DNA from: Syntrophomonas sp. UBA5314
GTDB lineage: Bacteria > Bacillota > Syntrophomonadia > Syntrophomonadales > Syntrophomonadaceae
Assembly (NCBI GenBank): GCA_002410325.1
Contig: DHRK01000069.1
Span: 1 to 64,000 of the forward strand
DNA length: 64,000 nt
Direction of reading: 5' to 3'
Within the stretch, counting starts at the first letter, position 1; each line of letters opens with the position of its first letter. The notes below the pieces were generated by a model. The model made no database searches and was not told the DNA's origin. It saw only the letters and a program-made list of their open reading frames with translations. The position numbers were made by a program, and so were the translations under genes. This document shows, piece by piece, positions 9,367-17,809 of this stretch.

Positions 9367-9777
9367 TCATTCGGTTGGGTTTTTTTGCTCATCCTCCTCC
9401 GGATCGTTGATGCTCTCCTGCATGAAGACATCAAATTGTTGAATGATGCCGAAGCAATAGTCTTTTAACTTTGGAATGTCGATGGTTATGGTTTCCCATA
9501 AGCTTTCCACGTCAATTTTGCCATAGCTGTGGGCAACCACATTGCGCAACGCCTTAATCTGGGTCCAAGGCATTCCCGTGTAGGTTTGCTTGAAATCGTT
9601 GGTGAGATGCGTGGTCAATTCTCCAATTTGCATGATACAAAGAGCCGTAGCGTTCCTATATATGGAATCCTGCGCGAATACCGCGTAATCTTTTCCGAAC
9701 CGCCGCATGGCTTCCTCTATCTCATGACAATAAGAAATGATACGGCGGAGTACGTCGGCGTTCCGGTCATCCGCCAT
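9367..9777 (-). CDS. hepT: HepT-like HEPN toxin (DUF86)
   Basis: A 136-residue HEPN-domain protein. The helix pair begins VLRRIISYCHEIEEAM, and the ribonuclease-type motif lies in RNVVAHSYGKID (R, then H five residues later, followed by Y). In HEPN/MNT modules, HepT is an RNA-cleaving toxin that its partner inactivates by adding AMP to the tyrosine next to this motif; the HSY here keeps that tyrosine. The start overlaps the end of the mntA-like gene by 11 bases, so the two are translated together. It is a self-contained toxin-antitoxin pair in an area of mobile-element debris. Confidence 0.88.
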   Translation of the reverse strand: MADDRNADVLRRIISYCHEIEEAMRRFGKDYAVFAQDSIYRNATALCIMQIGELTTHLTNDFKQTYTGMPWTQIKALRNVVAHSYGKIDVESLWETITIDIPKLKDYCFGIIQQFDVFMQESINDPEEDEQKNPTE

Positions 9778-10069
9778 ACAGAAGCACCTCTTCTTTCCGT
9801 ATCCTATGAAGAAAGTCGTCTTCCAGGCTGCCTGTTGTCAGAACGTCCACTTTAGTCTGCAGAGCTTCTTCAAGCTCCGTATATAACCCGCACAGGGCAA
9901 ACATCCCCTTAAGTGCCCCTTTATCCACACGCAAATCTATATCACTGTTTTCAGCCACTTCTCCACGGGCGTAAGAGCCAAAGAGATATACGCGTTCCAC
10001 ACCATATTTTCGGGCGATCGGTTCTACAACAGCTTTGAGCTCCTCTATCGTATACTTTTTCGCTGCCAT
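9767..10069 (-). CDS. mntA: MntA-like nucleotidyltransferase antitoxin
   Basis: A 100-residue minimal nucleotidyltransferase. The active-site pattern is GSYARGEVAENSDIDLRVD: GS, then the two metal-binding aspartates in DID. The family's antitoxin members transfer AMP to the HepT toxin. ATG 10069 is preceded by GGAGGCG. The gene is first in a two-gene operon with hepT. Confidence 0.88.
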   Translation of the reverse strand: MAAKKYTIEELKAVVEPIARKYGVERVYLFGSYARGEVAENSDIDLRVDKGALKGMFALCGLYTELEEALQTKVDVLTTGSLEDDFLHRIRKEEVLLYGG

Positions 10070-10227
10070 TGCTCTCGCCTCCTTGAAAACATCTTGATTT
10101 ATTATATCACAGCCGTTTTTACAATCTGCTTAAATCTGGTAATAAAAGGATGTATGCAGTGTTTAAGTTTAATAGGGCAACACAACACACTCCACGTGGT
10201 AAGTATGAGGGAATATATCCAGATGTT

Positions 10228-10326
10228 CTAAGGGCCTTCTTCACTGAACTCTTTCACTATATAGAGCGGCCGCCGCTTGGTTTCCAGGTAGGTCCGGGAC
10301 AGATACTGGCTGACAATGCCGGTGAT
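10228..10326 (-). pseudogene. C-terminal relic of a GtrB/DPM-type glycosyltransferase
   Basis: The minus strand reads ITGIVSQYLSRTYLETKRR followed by PLYIVKEFSEEGP and a stop at 10228-10230. This matches the C-terminal end of GT2-family bactoprenol glycosyltransferases (typically GIxGEYLxRxYxExKxRPLYIV). An in-frame TAA lies directly upstream and the rest of the gene is missing, so only the last 32 codons survive. Confidence 0.65.
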
Positions 10327-10487
10327 TTACGTTGAATAGTGAAGCCGCTTTCATTGCTGGAGTTGCCCTGCCAGCTTAAACTGACACAGAGTGCGCCCGG
10401 GAAGCTGCTGGTGATCAAATTTGATGGCTGGGACGGAGCCGAAAGCTCCAGCGGTGGGCGGGCACTGGGCAGTTCTTTTGCTCCCAG
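10327..10487 (-). pseudogene. Fibronectin type III domain relic
   Basis: In another minus-strand frame the sequence PSNLITSSF ... VSLSWQGNSSNESGFTIQRK is typical of the first half of a bacterial fibronectin-III domain (VxLxWxDNSxNExGFxIERK). An in-frame stop lies just upstream, and the frame runs straight into the unrelated glycosyltransferase tail. It is a broken remnant joined to another by deletion or recombination. Confidence 0.6.
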
Positions 10488-10740
10488 CACTCAGGCCGGG
10501 AACACAAAAACGGGTGGTATTATTTTGAGTTTCAAGTCAGATGATCCCCCGAAAATTTAGGGGTTTTTAAGCAATCCCTAAGTACAACCCCACGAAAAAG
10601 TGACCGAATAATCAGACGACTGATTGCATTTGATTAACTGATCTTGAAAGCAGCTTTTGCCGAGTCTTGTATGACCACTTAAAGGGAGAGGCAAATGATT
10701 TTGGCTATCTTAATGTAATCACTGTCTTCCTCGAAAATAT

Positions 10741-10897
10741 TCTGTCTGTTTATCCCCCGGTAAATAATATGATACAATCCGGTTTGGCTGTATTGTCGAA
10801 CTTGCCTCCCCATGCCTCCACCCCCTTGCCAAGTGATACCATGACCCTATGCAAAACTATATGCTGTTGACATTTAAGGTACGTCCCCATTCGTCCC
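10741..10897. repeat. 157-bp dispersed repeat, copy 2
   Basis: Second copy of the element at 2108-2264, in the same orientation and the same length. It abuts the hairpin that follows the amidase gene. Confidence 0.8.
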
Positions 10898-10911
10898 CTT
10901 AAACGACGAGC

Positions 10912-10950
10912 AGGGCGGTCTTTTGGCTTAGTAAGCCGAAAGACCGCCCT
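10912..10950 (-). terminator. Strong hairpin after the amidase gene
   Basis: An 18-bp stem (10912-10929 with 10933-10950; one G-T pair) and a 3-base loop lie 18 bases past the amidase stop codon. The core is AGGGCGGTCTTT ... AAAGACCGCCCT. There is no following T tract, so it could stop transcription by stem strength or be a REP-like element used as an mRNA end. Confidence 0.65.
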
Positions 10951-10968
10951 CCTGGGATCCCTTTGCAC

Positions 10969-12933
10969 TTACCTGGATAGGCCCAGATACTCGCTGATGG
11001 CGTCGGTGATAGCCGATGCCGCCCGGGTTTGATAATCATCCTGCTGCATCAATTTAACTGCTTCGGGATTGGATAGGAAGGCGATTTCGGCCAGGGCGCA
11101 GGGCGCCTGGGTAAGCCGTAAAACCGCCAGCCGGTTCTCTTTTACCCCCCGGTCGGTAAAGCCCAGATTATTGACCAGTTTTTGCTGGATCAGAGTGGCG
11201 ATGCGCATTCTCTGTGATTTTTGAGCGTACAGCGGCGGATTGTCCTGAGGGGCGCAATAATAAGTCTCCGTGCCGTTAACCGAATTATTATCCACACTGT
11301 TATTATGCACCGATACAAACAGAGCCGGATTTAATAAATTAGACATGGCTGATCGCTCGGCCAGACCGACATCACTGTCATCCCGCCGGGTATAATATAC
11401 CTTGACCCCTTTTTTACTCAAAGCGGCCCCGACTTTCAACGAAATTGATAGGTTAAGGTCTTTTTCTTTAAGCTGCAAGGGACAGGCGCCCGGGTCCGTT
11501 CCTCCGTGTCCGGGGTCAAGAAGTACGGCCGTATTGGGGGCCGGCAGATCACGGGGATTCATCATCACCATAAACAGAGCGTTCTCGTCTTTGCAGCCCG
11601 GTAAGATGCTGTATTTAACCGCACTTTGCGTCTCGACCCGGATGGTCAGGTTTGGTATTGAATGATTTATGCTCTGTTCAAAACTGACTGACTTCAATAA
11701 TCTTCCGTTATATGTATAGGTATTGTTTACCGTACCCCGGCCCATCCCGGGCAGGCTGATGCTTACCATGGCTCCATCCTGGCTGTAGGTGCAGGAAGGC
11801 GTCAGCAAAGTATGTACAATCAGGCGTTCGCCCGCAGCCTCAAAGGGCTGGCGCTCTATGCCCAGCACACAGTTGGGGATTGAGAACAATTGCTTTTTTC
11901 CATCCGCCGCAACTTGGCGCTGGTGTTGCACCCCGGCCGGCACAGATGCCTTTACTACCACCGCACCGTCCTGGTTTAAGGCCTGGATGAGGATGTCGCC
12001 CCGGGCGGATTTTTCTTTATAAGTCTTATTCTCTTTAATGAAGAAGCCCGGAAAGCGGTAAACCGTATCGTTGCCGGTTTCGGTGACCGTCGGCTGCAAC
12101 TGGCTGGAGGATTCCATACTGAAGCTGATGCCGGAGCTGTCGCAGAGATAATTTAGCATCAACTCCCTTGCTGCGGTCGGGTTATTGGGTGAAGTCGCCG
12201 GCTGCGGGGATGGACTGGTCGCGGCAGGCTGCGCCGCAGAAGTCTGTGTCGCGGAACCCTGCGTAGCGGAAGTCTGTCCCGGCAATGCCACCAGCCAGCC
12301 TGCTACCCAGGCGGTCTGTCCTTGATACTTTACTTTATACCATTCACCGGTTTGGGACAGCACTTCCATCTGCTGGCCGCGGGAAGCGGTGCCGACTTTA
12401 TCATAAGTGGTGCCCGGCCCGCTGCGCAGGTTTATTGTATCTTCATTTACAGACACGTATCCACTCGTCTTACCAGGTGAAGCAGCCAGGCTTATATTTA
12501 CGACCCGGTTGGCCGGATCCCAGCTAACCTGCCCGCCGAAAACCTCTCCCACGAAGCCCAGCGGTACCATAGTGCGATTTTTTATGATCCTGGCCGGCAT
12601 ATCTATCGTACAATCCCTACCGTTGACAGAGGGACGCAATGAACCGATCTTGAGCTCCACTACCGTTTCCTTACGAATCGCCGTGACCGTTTGGCTGCCG
12701 CCATCCCAGCGCATCTCAGCTCCCATAGCGGAAAAGATAGCCGCCATAGGCACCAGGGTGCGTCCTTTTTCAACAACGGGTGGAACATCAAAGCTAAGCA
12801 GCTGGTCGTTCAAATAAACCTTCACTTCTTTATCAGGAGCGGCACTCACTTTACCGCTTGTGCAGACAACAATTCCCACCGCCAGAAATAAAAGTATGAC
12901 TACGTTTAGAATTAAACCCCTTTTCCTGGACAT
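10969..12933 (-). CDS. N-acetylmuramoyl-L-alanine amidase with copper-amine-oxidase-like, SH3b and AMIN domains
   Basis: 654 residues from ATG 12933 (GAGGGGAG upstream; a longer frame to 13002 lacks a ribosome site). It cleaves the amide bond between muramic acid and the stem peptide of peptidoglycan. Order: signal peptide (LILNVVILLFLAVGIVVC), a copper-amine-oxidase N-terminal-like wall domain (VEKGRTLVPMAAIFSAMGAE), bacterial SH3 (INLRSGPGTTYDKVG, about 165-225), a Ser/Pro/Ala/Thr linker, an AMIN-like region, and Amidase_3 from about 470. Zinc ligands and catalytic residues are visible: LLDPGHGGTDPGA, KEKDLNLSI, VSVHNNS and EIAFLSNPE. It is a single-gene unit between two hairpins. The multi-domain layout is common in Clostridia sporulation or separation amidases. 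Confidence 0.93.
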   Translation of the reverse strand: MSRKRGLILNVVILLFLAVGIVVCTSGKVSAAPDKEVKVYLNDQLLSFDVPPVVEKGRTLVPMAAIFSAMGAEMRWDGGSQTVTAIRKETVVELKIGSLRPSVNGRDCTIDMPARIIKNRTMVPLGFVGEVFGGQVSWDPANRVVNISLAASPGKTSGYVSVNEDTINLRSGPGTTYDKVGTASRGQQMEVLSQTGEWYKVKYQGQTAWVAGWLVALPGQTSATQGSATQTSAAQPAATSPSPQPATSPNNPTAARELMLNYLCDSSGISFSMESSSQLQPTVTETGNDTVYRFPGFFIKENKTYKEKSARGDILIQALNQDGAVVVKASVPAGVQHQRQVAADGKKQLFSIPNCVLGIERQPFEAAGERLIVHTLLTPSCTYSQDGAMVSISLPGMGRGTVNNTYTYNGRLLKSVSFEQSINHSIPNLTIRVETQSAVKYSILPGCKDENALFMVMMNPRDLPAPNTAVLLDPGHGGTDPGACPLQLKEKDLNLSISLKVGAALSKKGVKVYYTRRDDSDVGLAERSAMSNLLNPALFVSVHNNSVDNNSVNGTETYYCAPQDNPPLYAQKSQRMRIATLIQQKLVNNLGFTDRGVKENRLAVLRLTQAPCALAEIAFLSNPEAVKLMQQDDYQTRAASAITDAISEYLGLSR

Positions 12934-13080
12934 TCCTCCATAGCTCCCCTCGTTATCAAAATATAACTTTTTTACTATTAATAACAATATCGTTATAATC
13001 ACAATAATACTTCACCAAAGTCTTTACGATTTGCCTAAATAGTCAAATATTTATCGCGAGGAGTCGATAATCGGCTTAAT

Positions 13081-13138
13081 AGACAGCCAGAGGGACGGCC
13101 TTTTTGCTTTAAAAAGGACCGTCCCTCTGGCTGGTCTG
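13081..13138 (-). terminator. Long hairpin after the M24 peptidase gene
   Basis: GCCAGAGGGACGGCCTTTTT pairs with AAAAAGGACCGTCCCTCTGG and flanking bases, with small bulges. It starts 6 bases beyond the peptidase stop. The GGGACGG...CCGTCCC core is REP-like. The T run in the stem makes terminator action in either direction plausible. Confidence 0.7.
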
Positions 13139-13143
13139 CGCGT

Positions 13144-14328
13144 TTATTCGGGGATCTGAATCAATTCATCGGGAAATACGGTGATTTTCTCGGCACTGTC
13201 GGCAGTTACCAGCCAGGTGTTTTCTATGCCCACCATGCCGAGCCCGGGAAATACGAATTTGGGCTCCAGGGCAAAAACCATGTTTTCCAACAGGGGAGCA
13301 TCGAATCCCCGGGCCAGCACCGGCGGCTCATCCACTTCGAGGCCTATTCCGTGCCCGACGAACTTGGCCTGGTCGCTGCCGTAGCCTTGCAGGTGGTCGA
13401 GCAGTTCGTTTTGCGCGGCTATGGACACGGCCGTATCCCACAGTTGGCTTGGCGCTATACCGGGTTTAACCTGCTTGATAACAGCGTCTTGGATTTCCAG
13501 GGTCACCTGGTAGGCTTTATAAAGTGCTTCAGGAAGCGAACCTATGACAAAGGTGCGGGTCTGATCCACCTGGTATCCGTTATAGATGCCAACATAATCG
13601 AGCGCGATCGGCTCCCCGGGAGCGAGCGTTTTTTCACTGCAGCCCTGGGGGAAAAAGGCGCCCAATCCCGCCCCCCCGGTAGCTCCATCGTTGAAGCTGG
13701 GCAGGGCGCCACTGGCGCCGGACAGGAAGTGTCCGAAAAATAAGCTCTGGTTGTAGCCGCGCAGGCGGATGATCCCTTCATGAAGGGTCTTGCGGGCTTC
13801 CACTTCCAGCTCCGCGGCACAGGCGATTTCCGATTTGCCGGTTCTGATTATACTCGCAACCCGGCTGAAAACCTCAGCCATCTTTTGGCCGGCGTTTTTC
13901 AACAGGGCTATTTCATAGGGACTTTTAAGCGCGCGTACGCTCTTTATCCAGGGACTCCCGTCCATGGTTTTGGCATGGGGAAATATCTTTTTCACTCCCA
14001 GGAAGTTGGCAACCGGCAGCACGTCGTATTCCAGGGCCAGGCGGGAAGGGGCTTCCAGGCCCAGATCGCCCAGGTGCCGGGGCATGGTCTTGAAGCTGCC
14101 CACCTGGATAATAGGCCAGGGGCATTCCTCTAAAGCCCGCTGGTAGCTCTTGCGGCAGAATAGAACCGGCTCCCCGGCAGCGGGAATATAGAGCTGAGCG
14201 TTTTGCATGGTACCGCTGAAATAGTATAAATCCACATTCTGAATAATAATAAAGGCCTGGCACTCGCTTTCCTGCATTTTGTCCTGCAGCCTGGCAACAC
14301 GCCCTTTAAGTTCAACTTTATCCATCAT
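13144..14328 (-). CDS. M24-family metallopeptidase (Xaa-Pro aminopeptidase/dipeptidase type)
   Basis: 394 residues with a creatinase-like N-terminal domain (about 1-135) and a pita-bread catalytic domain. The five metal ligands appear in order: D in ALDYVGIYNGYQVDQTRTF (both aspartates), H in GHGIGLEVDEPP, E in FALEPKFVFPG, and E in GIENTWLV. Family members remove N-terminal residues next to proline or split Xaa-Pro dipeptides. It is cytoplasmic, with no signal peptide. It follows a small unknown gene and may be the last gene of the mutase transcription unit, though gaps of 60-70 bases make this uncertain. Exact substrate cannot be told from sequence. Confidence 0.9.
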   Translation of the reverse strand: MMDKVELKGRVARLQDKMQESECQAFIIIQNVDLYYFSGTMQNAQLYIPAAGEPVLFCRKSYQRALEECPWPIIQVGSFKTMPRHLGDLGLEAPSRLALEYDVLPVANFLGVKKIFPHAKTMDGSPWIKSVRALKSPYEIALLKNAGQKMAEVFSRVASIIRTGKSEIACAAELEVEARKTLHEGIIRLRGYNQSLFFGHFLSGASGALPSFNDGATGGAGLGAFFPQGCSEKTLAPGEPIALDYVGIYNGYQVDQTRTFVIGSLPEALYKAYQVTLEIQDAVIKQVKPGIAPSQLWDTAVSIAAQNELLDHLQGYGSDQAKFVGHGIGLEVDEPPVLARGFDAPLLENMVFALEPKFVFPGLGMVGIENTWLVTADSAEKITVFPDELIQIPE

Positions 14329-14393
14329 CTCTAATTCCCCCCCTGTAAAATGTGTCTACAGTCTCCCCCTGCCTGCCATATATTCAACATTTA

Positions 14394-14594
14394 CTATTCT
14401 TTATCCTTGCGGTGGATGGTAACCTCAATGCTGCGGCAGCATTCATCGTTCTTTAGAATGATATGATCCGGCCTGTCTATCAACTGGTAGGCTCCTGCCG
14501 TCTCTATTTCTAAATCGTCTATGGTCAGATTATCCTCCTTGGGAATGAAAAGAGGACGGCCCAGCGGTATAATGGTTTTCTTAAGAACAGTCAT
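14394..14594 (-). CDS. Small protein of unknown function
   Basis: 66 residues, ATG 14594 with a strong AGGAGG ribosome site at good spacing, so it is very likely translated. The sequence is hydrophilic, begins MTVLKKTIIPLGRPLFIPKE, and contains one CC pair (NDECCRSIEV). There is no signal peptide or membrane segment. I do not recognise the family. It lies 25 bases after the MtnA-like gene and so is probably cotranscribed with it. Confidence 0.65.
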   Translation of the reverse strand: MTVLKKTIIPLGRPLFIPKEDNLTIDDLEIETAGAYQLIDRPDHIILKNDECCRSIEVTIHRKDKE

Positions 14595-14619
14595 GATTAG
14601 ACCTCCTTTTAGCCTTGGT

Positions 14620-15666
14620 TTATTCTAGAACATCGGTCCTGGCCCGGGACCAGTATTTATGAATGTGATAGGGAATAAAACTTCCCCGGTCGGTAAATAT
14701 CTCCTGCACCAGCCCCGGTGGAGTCAGGTCAAAAGCCGGGTAAAACCCCTGCACCTTGTCTCCAGTAATGCGGTTTCCTGCAAAGTTCAGGACTTCTTCA
14801 GGATCCCGGATTTCAATGGGAATGTCTTTTGCCGTGGCGCAGTGCCGATCCGGCCCCCCGTAACCCAGGACATATAAGGGCACTTGGTGATAACGGGCAA
14901 TTAAAGCCAGCTGTAAAGTGCCCACCTTGTTGGCCACCGTTCCGTCCATGGCTATGCGATCGGCAGCGGTAAAGACCTTGTTTATCATTTCTTCACTCAT
15001 ACAATAGGCCGCCATGTTGTCGGTGATAAGGGTTACCGGAACGTCAAGCTCTGATACCGCCCAGGCGGTAAGACGGGCTCCCTGCAGGTAGGGCCTGGTC
15101 TCGGAAGCGATTACCGATATTTCCTTACCCTGTTCCCTGGCTATGGCCAACATGTAAAGCAAACCGGCTCCTGGAAAACAGTGGGTCAGAATAGTGTCGC
15201 CGTTCTCCAAAACCTCGGCCGCCGCCCTTCCGGTAGCCTCCGAGCGAAACTGCTGTCTCTGCACGGCTGCCTCGACATAATCAAAAAGCTGCCCGGACCA
15301 GCGGCCCTGTTCCCAGTTCAGCTTGTCGAGCATTTTATTGAGCAAGGCCGCCAGATGATGGCCGGTAGGGCGGGTGCGGATTAAACGCCGGGCTGCATCA
15401 TAGAGTTTGACCATGAATTTTTCCCGATTTCCGGCCGCTTCTGGCTCAAACTGGCATGCGGCCAGGTATAGTCCATATCCGGCCGTGATGGCTATATCGC
15501 CCGCCCCCTGAACTACCATGCTCTCAATAGACTCGGCCACCTGTTCATAATCCGCCGCGACCACCTCCACCTGTTTGACAGGCAGGAAACGGCGATCAAT
15601 CATTACCAGGGAATCATTGCGCAAAAAAACCGAATTGTTGATATGCATCAATAAGGTCTGGTTCAC
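14620..15666 (-). CDS. MtnA-like aldose-1-phosphate isomerase (eIF-2B alpha family)
   Basis: 348 residues from GTG 15666 (GGGGGGAG, 5 bases upstream). Family members isomerise a 1-phosphorylated ribose derivative to the 1-phospho-ketose: methylthioribose-1-P in methionine salvage, or 5-deoxyribose-1-P in 5'-deoxyadenosine salvage. Visible motifs are GAGDIAITAGYG, the catalytic cysteine in ILTHCFPGAG, ETRPYLQGARLTAW, the catalytic aspartate in LITDNMAA, DRIAMDGTVANKVGT and the end FDLTPPGLV. It lies downstream of AdoCbl-mutase genes, where 5'-deoxyadenosine from damaged cofactor could be a source of substrate; that link is inference. No other methionine-salvage gene is present in the window. 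Confidence 0.8.
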   Translation of the reverse strand: MNQTLLMHINNSVFLRNDSLVMIDRRFLPVKQVEVVAADYEQVAESIESMVVQGAGDIAITAGYGLYLAACQFEPEAAGNREKFMVKLYDAARRLIRTRPTGHHLAALLNKMLDKLNWEQGRWSGQLFDYVEAAVQRQQFRSEATGRAAAEVLENGDTILTHCFPGAGLLYMLAIAREQGKEISVIASETRPYLQGARLTAWAVSELDVPVTLITDNMAAYCMSEEMINKVFTAADRIAMDGTVANKVGTLQLALIARYHQVPLYVLGYGGPDRHCATAKDIPIEIRDPEEVLNFAGNRITGDKVQGFYPAFDLTPPGLVQEIFTDRGSFIPYHIHKYWSRARTDVLE

Positions 15667-15747
15667 AAAATCTCCCCCCGGCCGTTTTCTAAGATCAGGG
15701 TACCACACCTGGGATGAAATGACGCGGTTTGGTTGGATACACTTATT

Positions 15748-16287
15748 TTATTGCTTTCCGGCCATGTTCTTGCCAAAAGGCTGGTTAAATCCTTCATCGG
15801 CCCCCTGGTAGATCATTTCCACGGCCATCCCTGCGGTGTCAATTACGATGCTCATGCACTTGCGGAAGCGGTCTTTGTCAAACCAGCTGGGATAATCCTT
15901 ATTCAAAACCTCACACTGGGTCGAACCAAATTTCTCTTCAAACCGGTGGGGCAGCTGGTTAAAAAAACGATACAGGCCAGGGTTCCCGTAAAGCTTATCG
16001 ACGATCTCGTCAAAGCTCCCCTGAGCCGGATCGCGGCGGCCATGAACCGCGCCGACCGCCATGGCCGCCGCCGCCAGGGATCCGCATACTCCACCGCTTA
16101 AACCTATCCCTCCCCCGAAGCCGGTGGCCAGAGCTACGGTTTCTTTGGGAAAATCGACCAGGCCGGCATCGCATAGAGCCGCATAAACTGACTCCGCACA
16201 GTTAAGCCCTTTGCGGAAGTTTTCCTTGGCATATCCACGCACTTTTTCTACCATTTCTTCCTGGGGAATGTTTTTAATATCAACCAT
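15748..16287 (-). CDS. C_GCAxxG_C_C family putative redox protein
   Basis: 179 residues with the family signature spread over the first half: C in GLNCAESVYAALC, then GFGGGIGLSGGVCGSLAAAAMAVG, and a third cysteine later in STQCEVLN. These conserved cysteines suggest metal or redox chemistry, but no reaction is established. ATG 16287 has AAGGAG upstream and overlaps the end of the second B12-binding gene by 8 bases, so the two are translationally linked. Confidence 0.8.
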   Translation of the reverse strand: MVDIKNIPQEEMVEKVRGYAKENFRKGLNCAESVYAALCDAGLVDFPKETVALATGFGGGIGLSGGVCGSLAAAAMAVGAVHGRRDPAQGSFDEIVDKLYGNPGLYRFFNQLPHRFEEKFGSTQCEVLNKDYPSWFDKDRFRKCMSIVIDTAGMAVEMIYQGADEGFNQPFGKNMAGKQ

Positions 16288-16720
16288 GGTAATTCTCCTT
16301 CCCTTCAGGCCTTGGCCAGGTTAGCCAGGGTCTGGCCTTAATCCAATCTATTACCTCTTCTACGGATTCGTTAGGGCCGAATACTTCAGCCACATGGCCA
16401 TGATCTTTGAGCTCCTGGACATCCTGATGCGGTATAACTCCGCCTCCGATAAGGCATATATCCGCGGCGCCCTTTTCATTTAGTTTTTGCCGCAATTCCG
16501 GGAAAAGACTCATCTGCATGCCGGTATGCACGCTCAAGCCCACTATATCCGGTTTTTCCTGGAGGGCGGCGTTTACTATTTCATCCACGCTCCGGTAGAG
16601 ACCGGTGTAGAATACCTCCATGCCGCCGATCTCGCGCAGTTTGCGCGCCACCAGCTTGATTCCCTTGTCGTGCGGATCCAGGCCGGCCTTTGCCAATAAT
16701 ACTTTGATCTTTCCGGACAA
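16280..16720 (-). CDS. Second B12-binding small subunit of an acyl-CoA mutase
   Basis: 146 residues from TTG 16720 (GGAGG, 7 bases upstream), a Rossmann-like cobalamin-binding domain. The cofactor motif is GLDPHDKG (DxHxxG, whose histidine ligates cobalt), followed by the SxL of GLSVHTG and GGG in LIGGGVIPHQD. It resembles the small subunit at 17810-18214 but has an extra C-terminal tail rich in W and P. Only one large catalytic subunit is encoded here, so this may be an alternative partner for it, a partner for a mutase elsewhere, or a corrinoid carrier. It follows meaB by about 110 bases. Confidence 0.85.
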   Translation of the reverse strand: MSGKIKVLLAKAGLDPHDKGIKLVARKLREIGGMEVFYTGLYRSVDEIVNAALQEKPDIVGLSVHTGMQMSLFPELRQKLNEKGAADICLIGGGVIPHQDVQELKDHGHVAEVFGPNESVEEVIDWIKARPWLTWPRPEGKENYHG

Positions 16721-16832
16721 TGGCCACCCTCCTTTGTACATTCCCCTGCCGGGGGTGTGCATCCAGCGCTGGAGAGCGCCAGCAATATGCCGACGCTCTC
16801 CAAGCAGGTCAATGCTGTTTACTCATTTTTAC

Positions 16833-17795
16833 TTAAATGTCTTTCATGTACTTTTGGGCAACCTCTTCGGCCAGACTGTAGGGATCGGTTGCTTTGGTCT
16901 TCAGCTTGGCTATCATACCCTCCATTTCCCCGTCCGCCATGAGTTTCTTGAGCACCGGGTCCAGGATGGCAGCTTTCAGAGCATCGTTCAATTCGGTAAC
17001 CACCTTGCGGTGCGCCCGGTCAACCAGGATATTCTTGTCGACCAGGTGCTGGTAGTGCGCCTCGATCTTGTCATAGAGTTCGGCAACGCTCCTGGCAAAG
17101 CTGTGCGGCTCCATGACGCTCTCAATCATCAATACCGGCGGCTCCCAACCGCTGGTCCATTTGCCCATTCCGATCATGTTCTTGGTTTCTTTATATAGCT
17201 TCTTGGCGCCGTCTCTATCCGCTTTGTTAATGACGAATATATCGGCTATTTCCATTAAACCGGCTTTGATGGCCTGGACGTCATCCCCCATGCCGGGGAC
17301 CAGAACCACGATAACCGTATGGGCGTGGTTGATGATATCAACCTCCTGCTGGCCCACCCCGACCGTTTCCACGATGATCACGTCTTTGCCCATAACATCC
17401 AGGACGTGAATGCCGTCTCCGACCGCCTTGGATAATCCGCCCATAGCTCCGCGGGTGGCCAGGCTGCGGATGAATACACCGGGGTCTTCGGCATGGCGCA
17501 GCATGCGAATGCGATCGCCCAGCAGGGCGCCGCCGGTGAAGGGACTGGTCGGGTCAACCGCCAGCACCCCAACTGTTTTGTTCTTTTTACGGATTGCCAT
17601 GATGAGCTCGTCGGTTATGGTACTTTTACCGGCTCCAGGCGCTCCGGTCAGGCCGACCACGTGCGCTTTCCCCGTATGGGGAAAAATATGTTTGATGGCC
17701 TTGTGGGTATCGGGAATATTGTCTTCAATGTTCCGGATCAAGCGGGAGGCTGCCCTCATGTCTCCCGCCATGGCTCTTTTCCCTAGTTCTTCCAT
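16833..17795 (-). CDS. meaB: MeaB/ArgK-type GTPase chaperone of the B12-dependent mutase
   Basis: 320 residues from ATG 17795; a longer in-frame start at 17849 would overlap the upstream gene. It uses GTP to gate AdoCbl delivery to acyl-CoA mutases and to protect or release damaged cofactor. Motifs: Walker A in GLTGAPGAGKSTITDEL, DPTSPFTGGALLGDRIRM, switch region VETVGVGQQEVDI, and the base-specificity motif NKAD. It starts 14 bases after the mutase small subunit, the usual neighbour arrangement. Confidence 0.95.
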   Translation of the reverse strand: MEELGKRAMAGDMRAASRLIRNIEDNIPDTHKAIKHIFPHTGKAHVVGLTGAPGAGKSTITDELIMAIRKKNKTVGVLAVDPTSPFTGGALLGDRIRMLRHAEDPGVFIRSLATRGAMGGLSKAVGDGIHVLDVMGKDVIIVETVGVGQQEVDIINHAHTVIVVLVPGMGDDVQAIKAGLMEIADIFVINKADRDGAKKLYKETKNMIGMGKWTSGWEPPVLMIESVMEPHSFARSVAELYDKIEAHYQHLVDKNILVDRAHRKVVTELNDALKAAILDPVLKKLMADGEMEGMIAKLKTKATDPYSLAEEVAQKYMKDI

Positions 17796-17809
17796 ATTAA
17801 TCACGTCCT

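Larger units (their letters stand above)
10070..10968. other. Region of gene fragments and repeats, no intact gene
   Basis: About 900 bases between mntA and the amidase gene. It holds a glycosyltransferase tail (10228-10326), a fibronectin-III piece (10327-10487), a possible element end with the inverted repeat TTAGGG/CCCTAA (10557-10581), the second 157-bp repeat (10741-10897) and a strong hairpin (10912-10950). No open frame in it looks functional. Confidence 0.65.

Noticed and set aside
10557..10581. TTAGGG/CCCTAA inverted repeat as an insertion-sequence end.
   Set aside because: Only 6 bp, no partner end and no transposase frame found; mentioned only within the region note.
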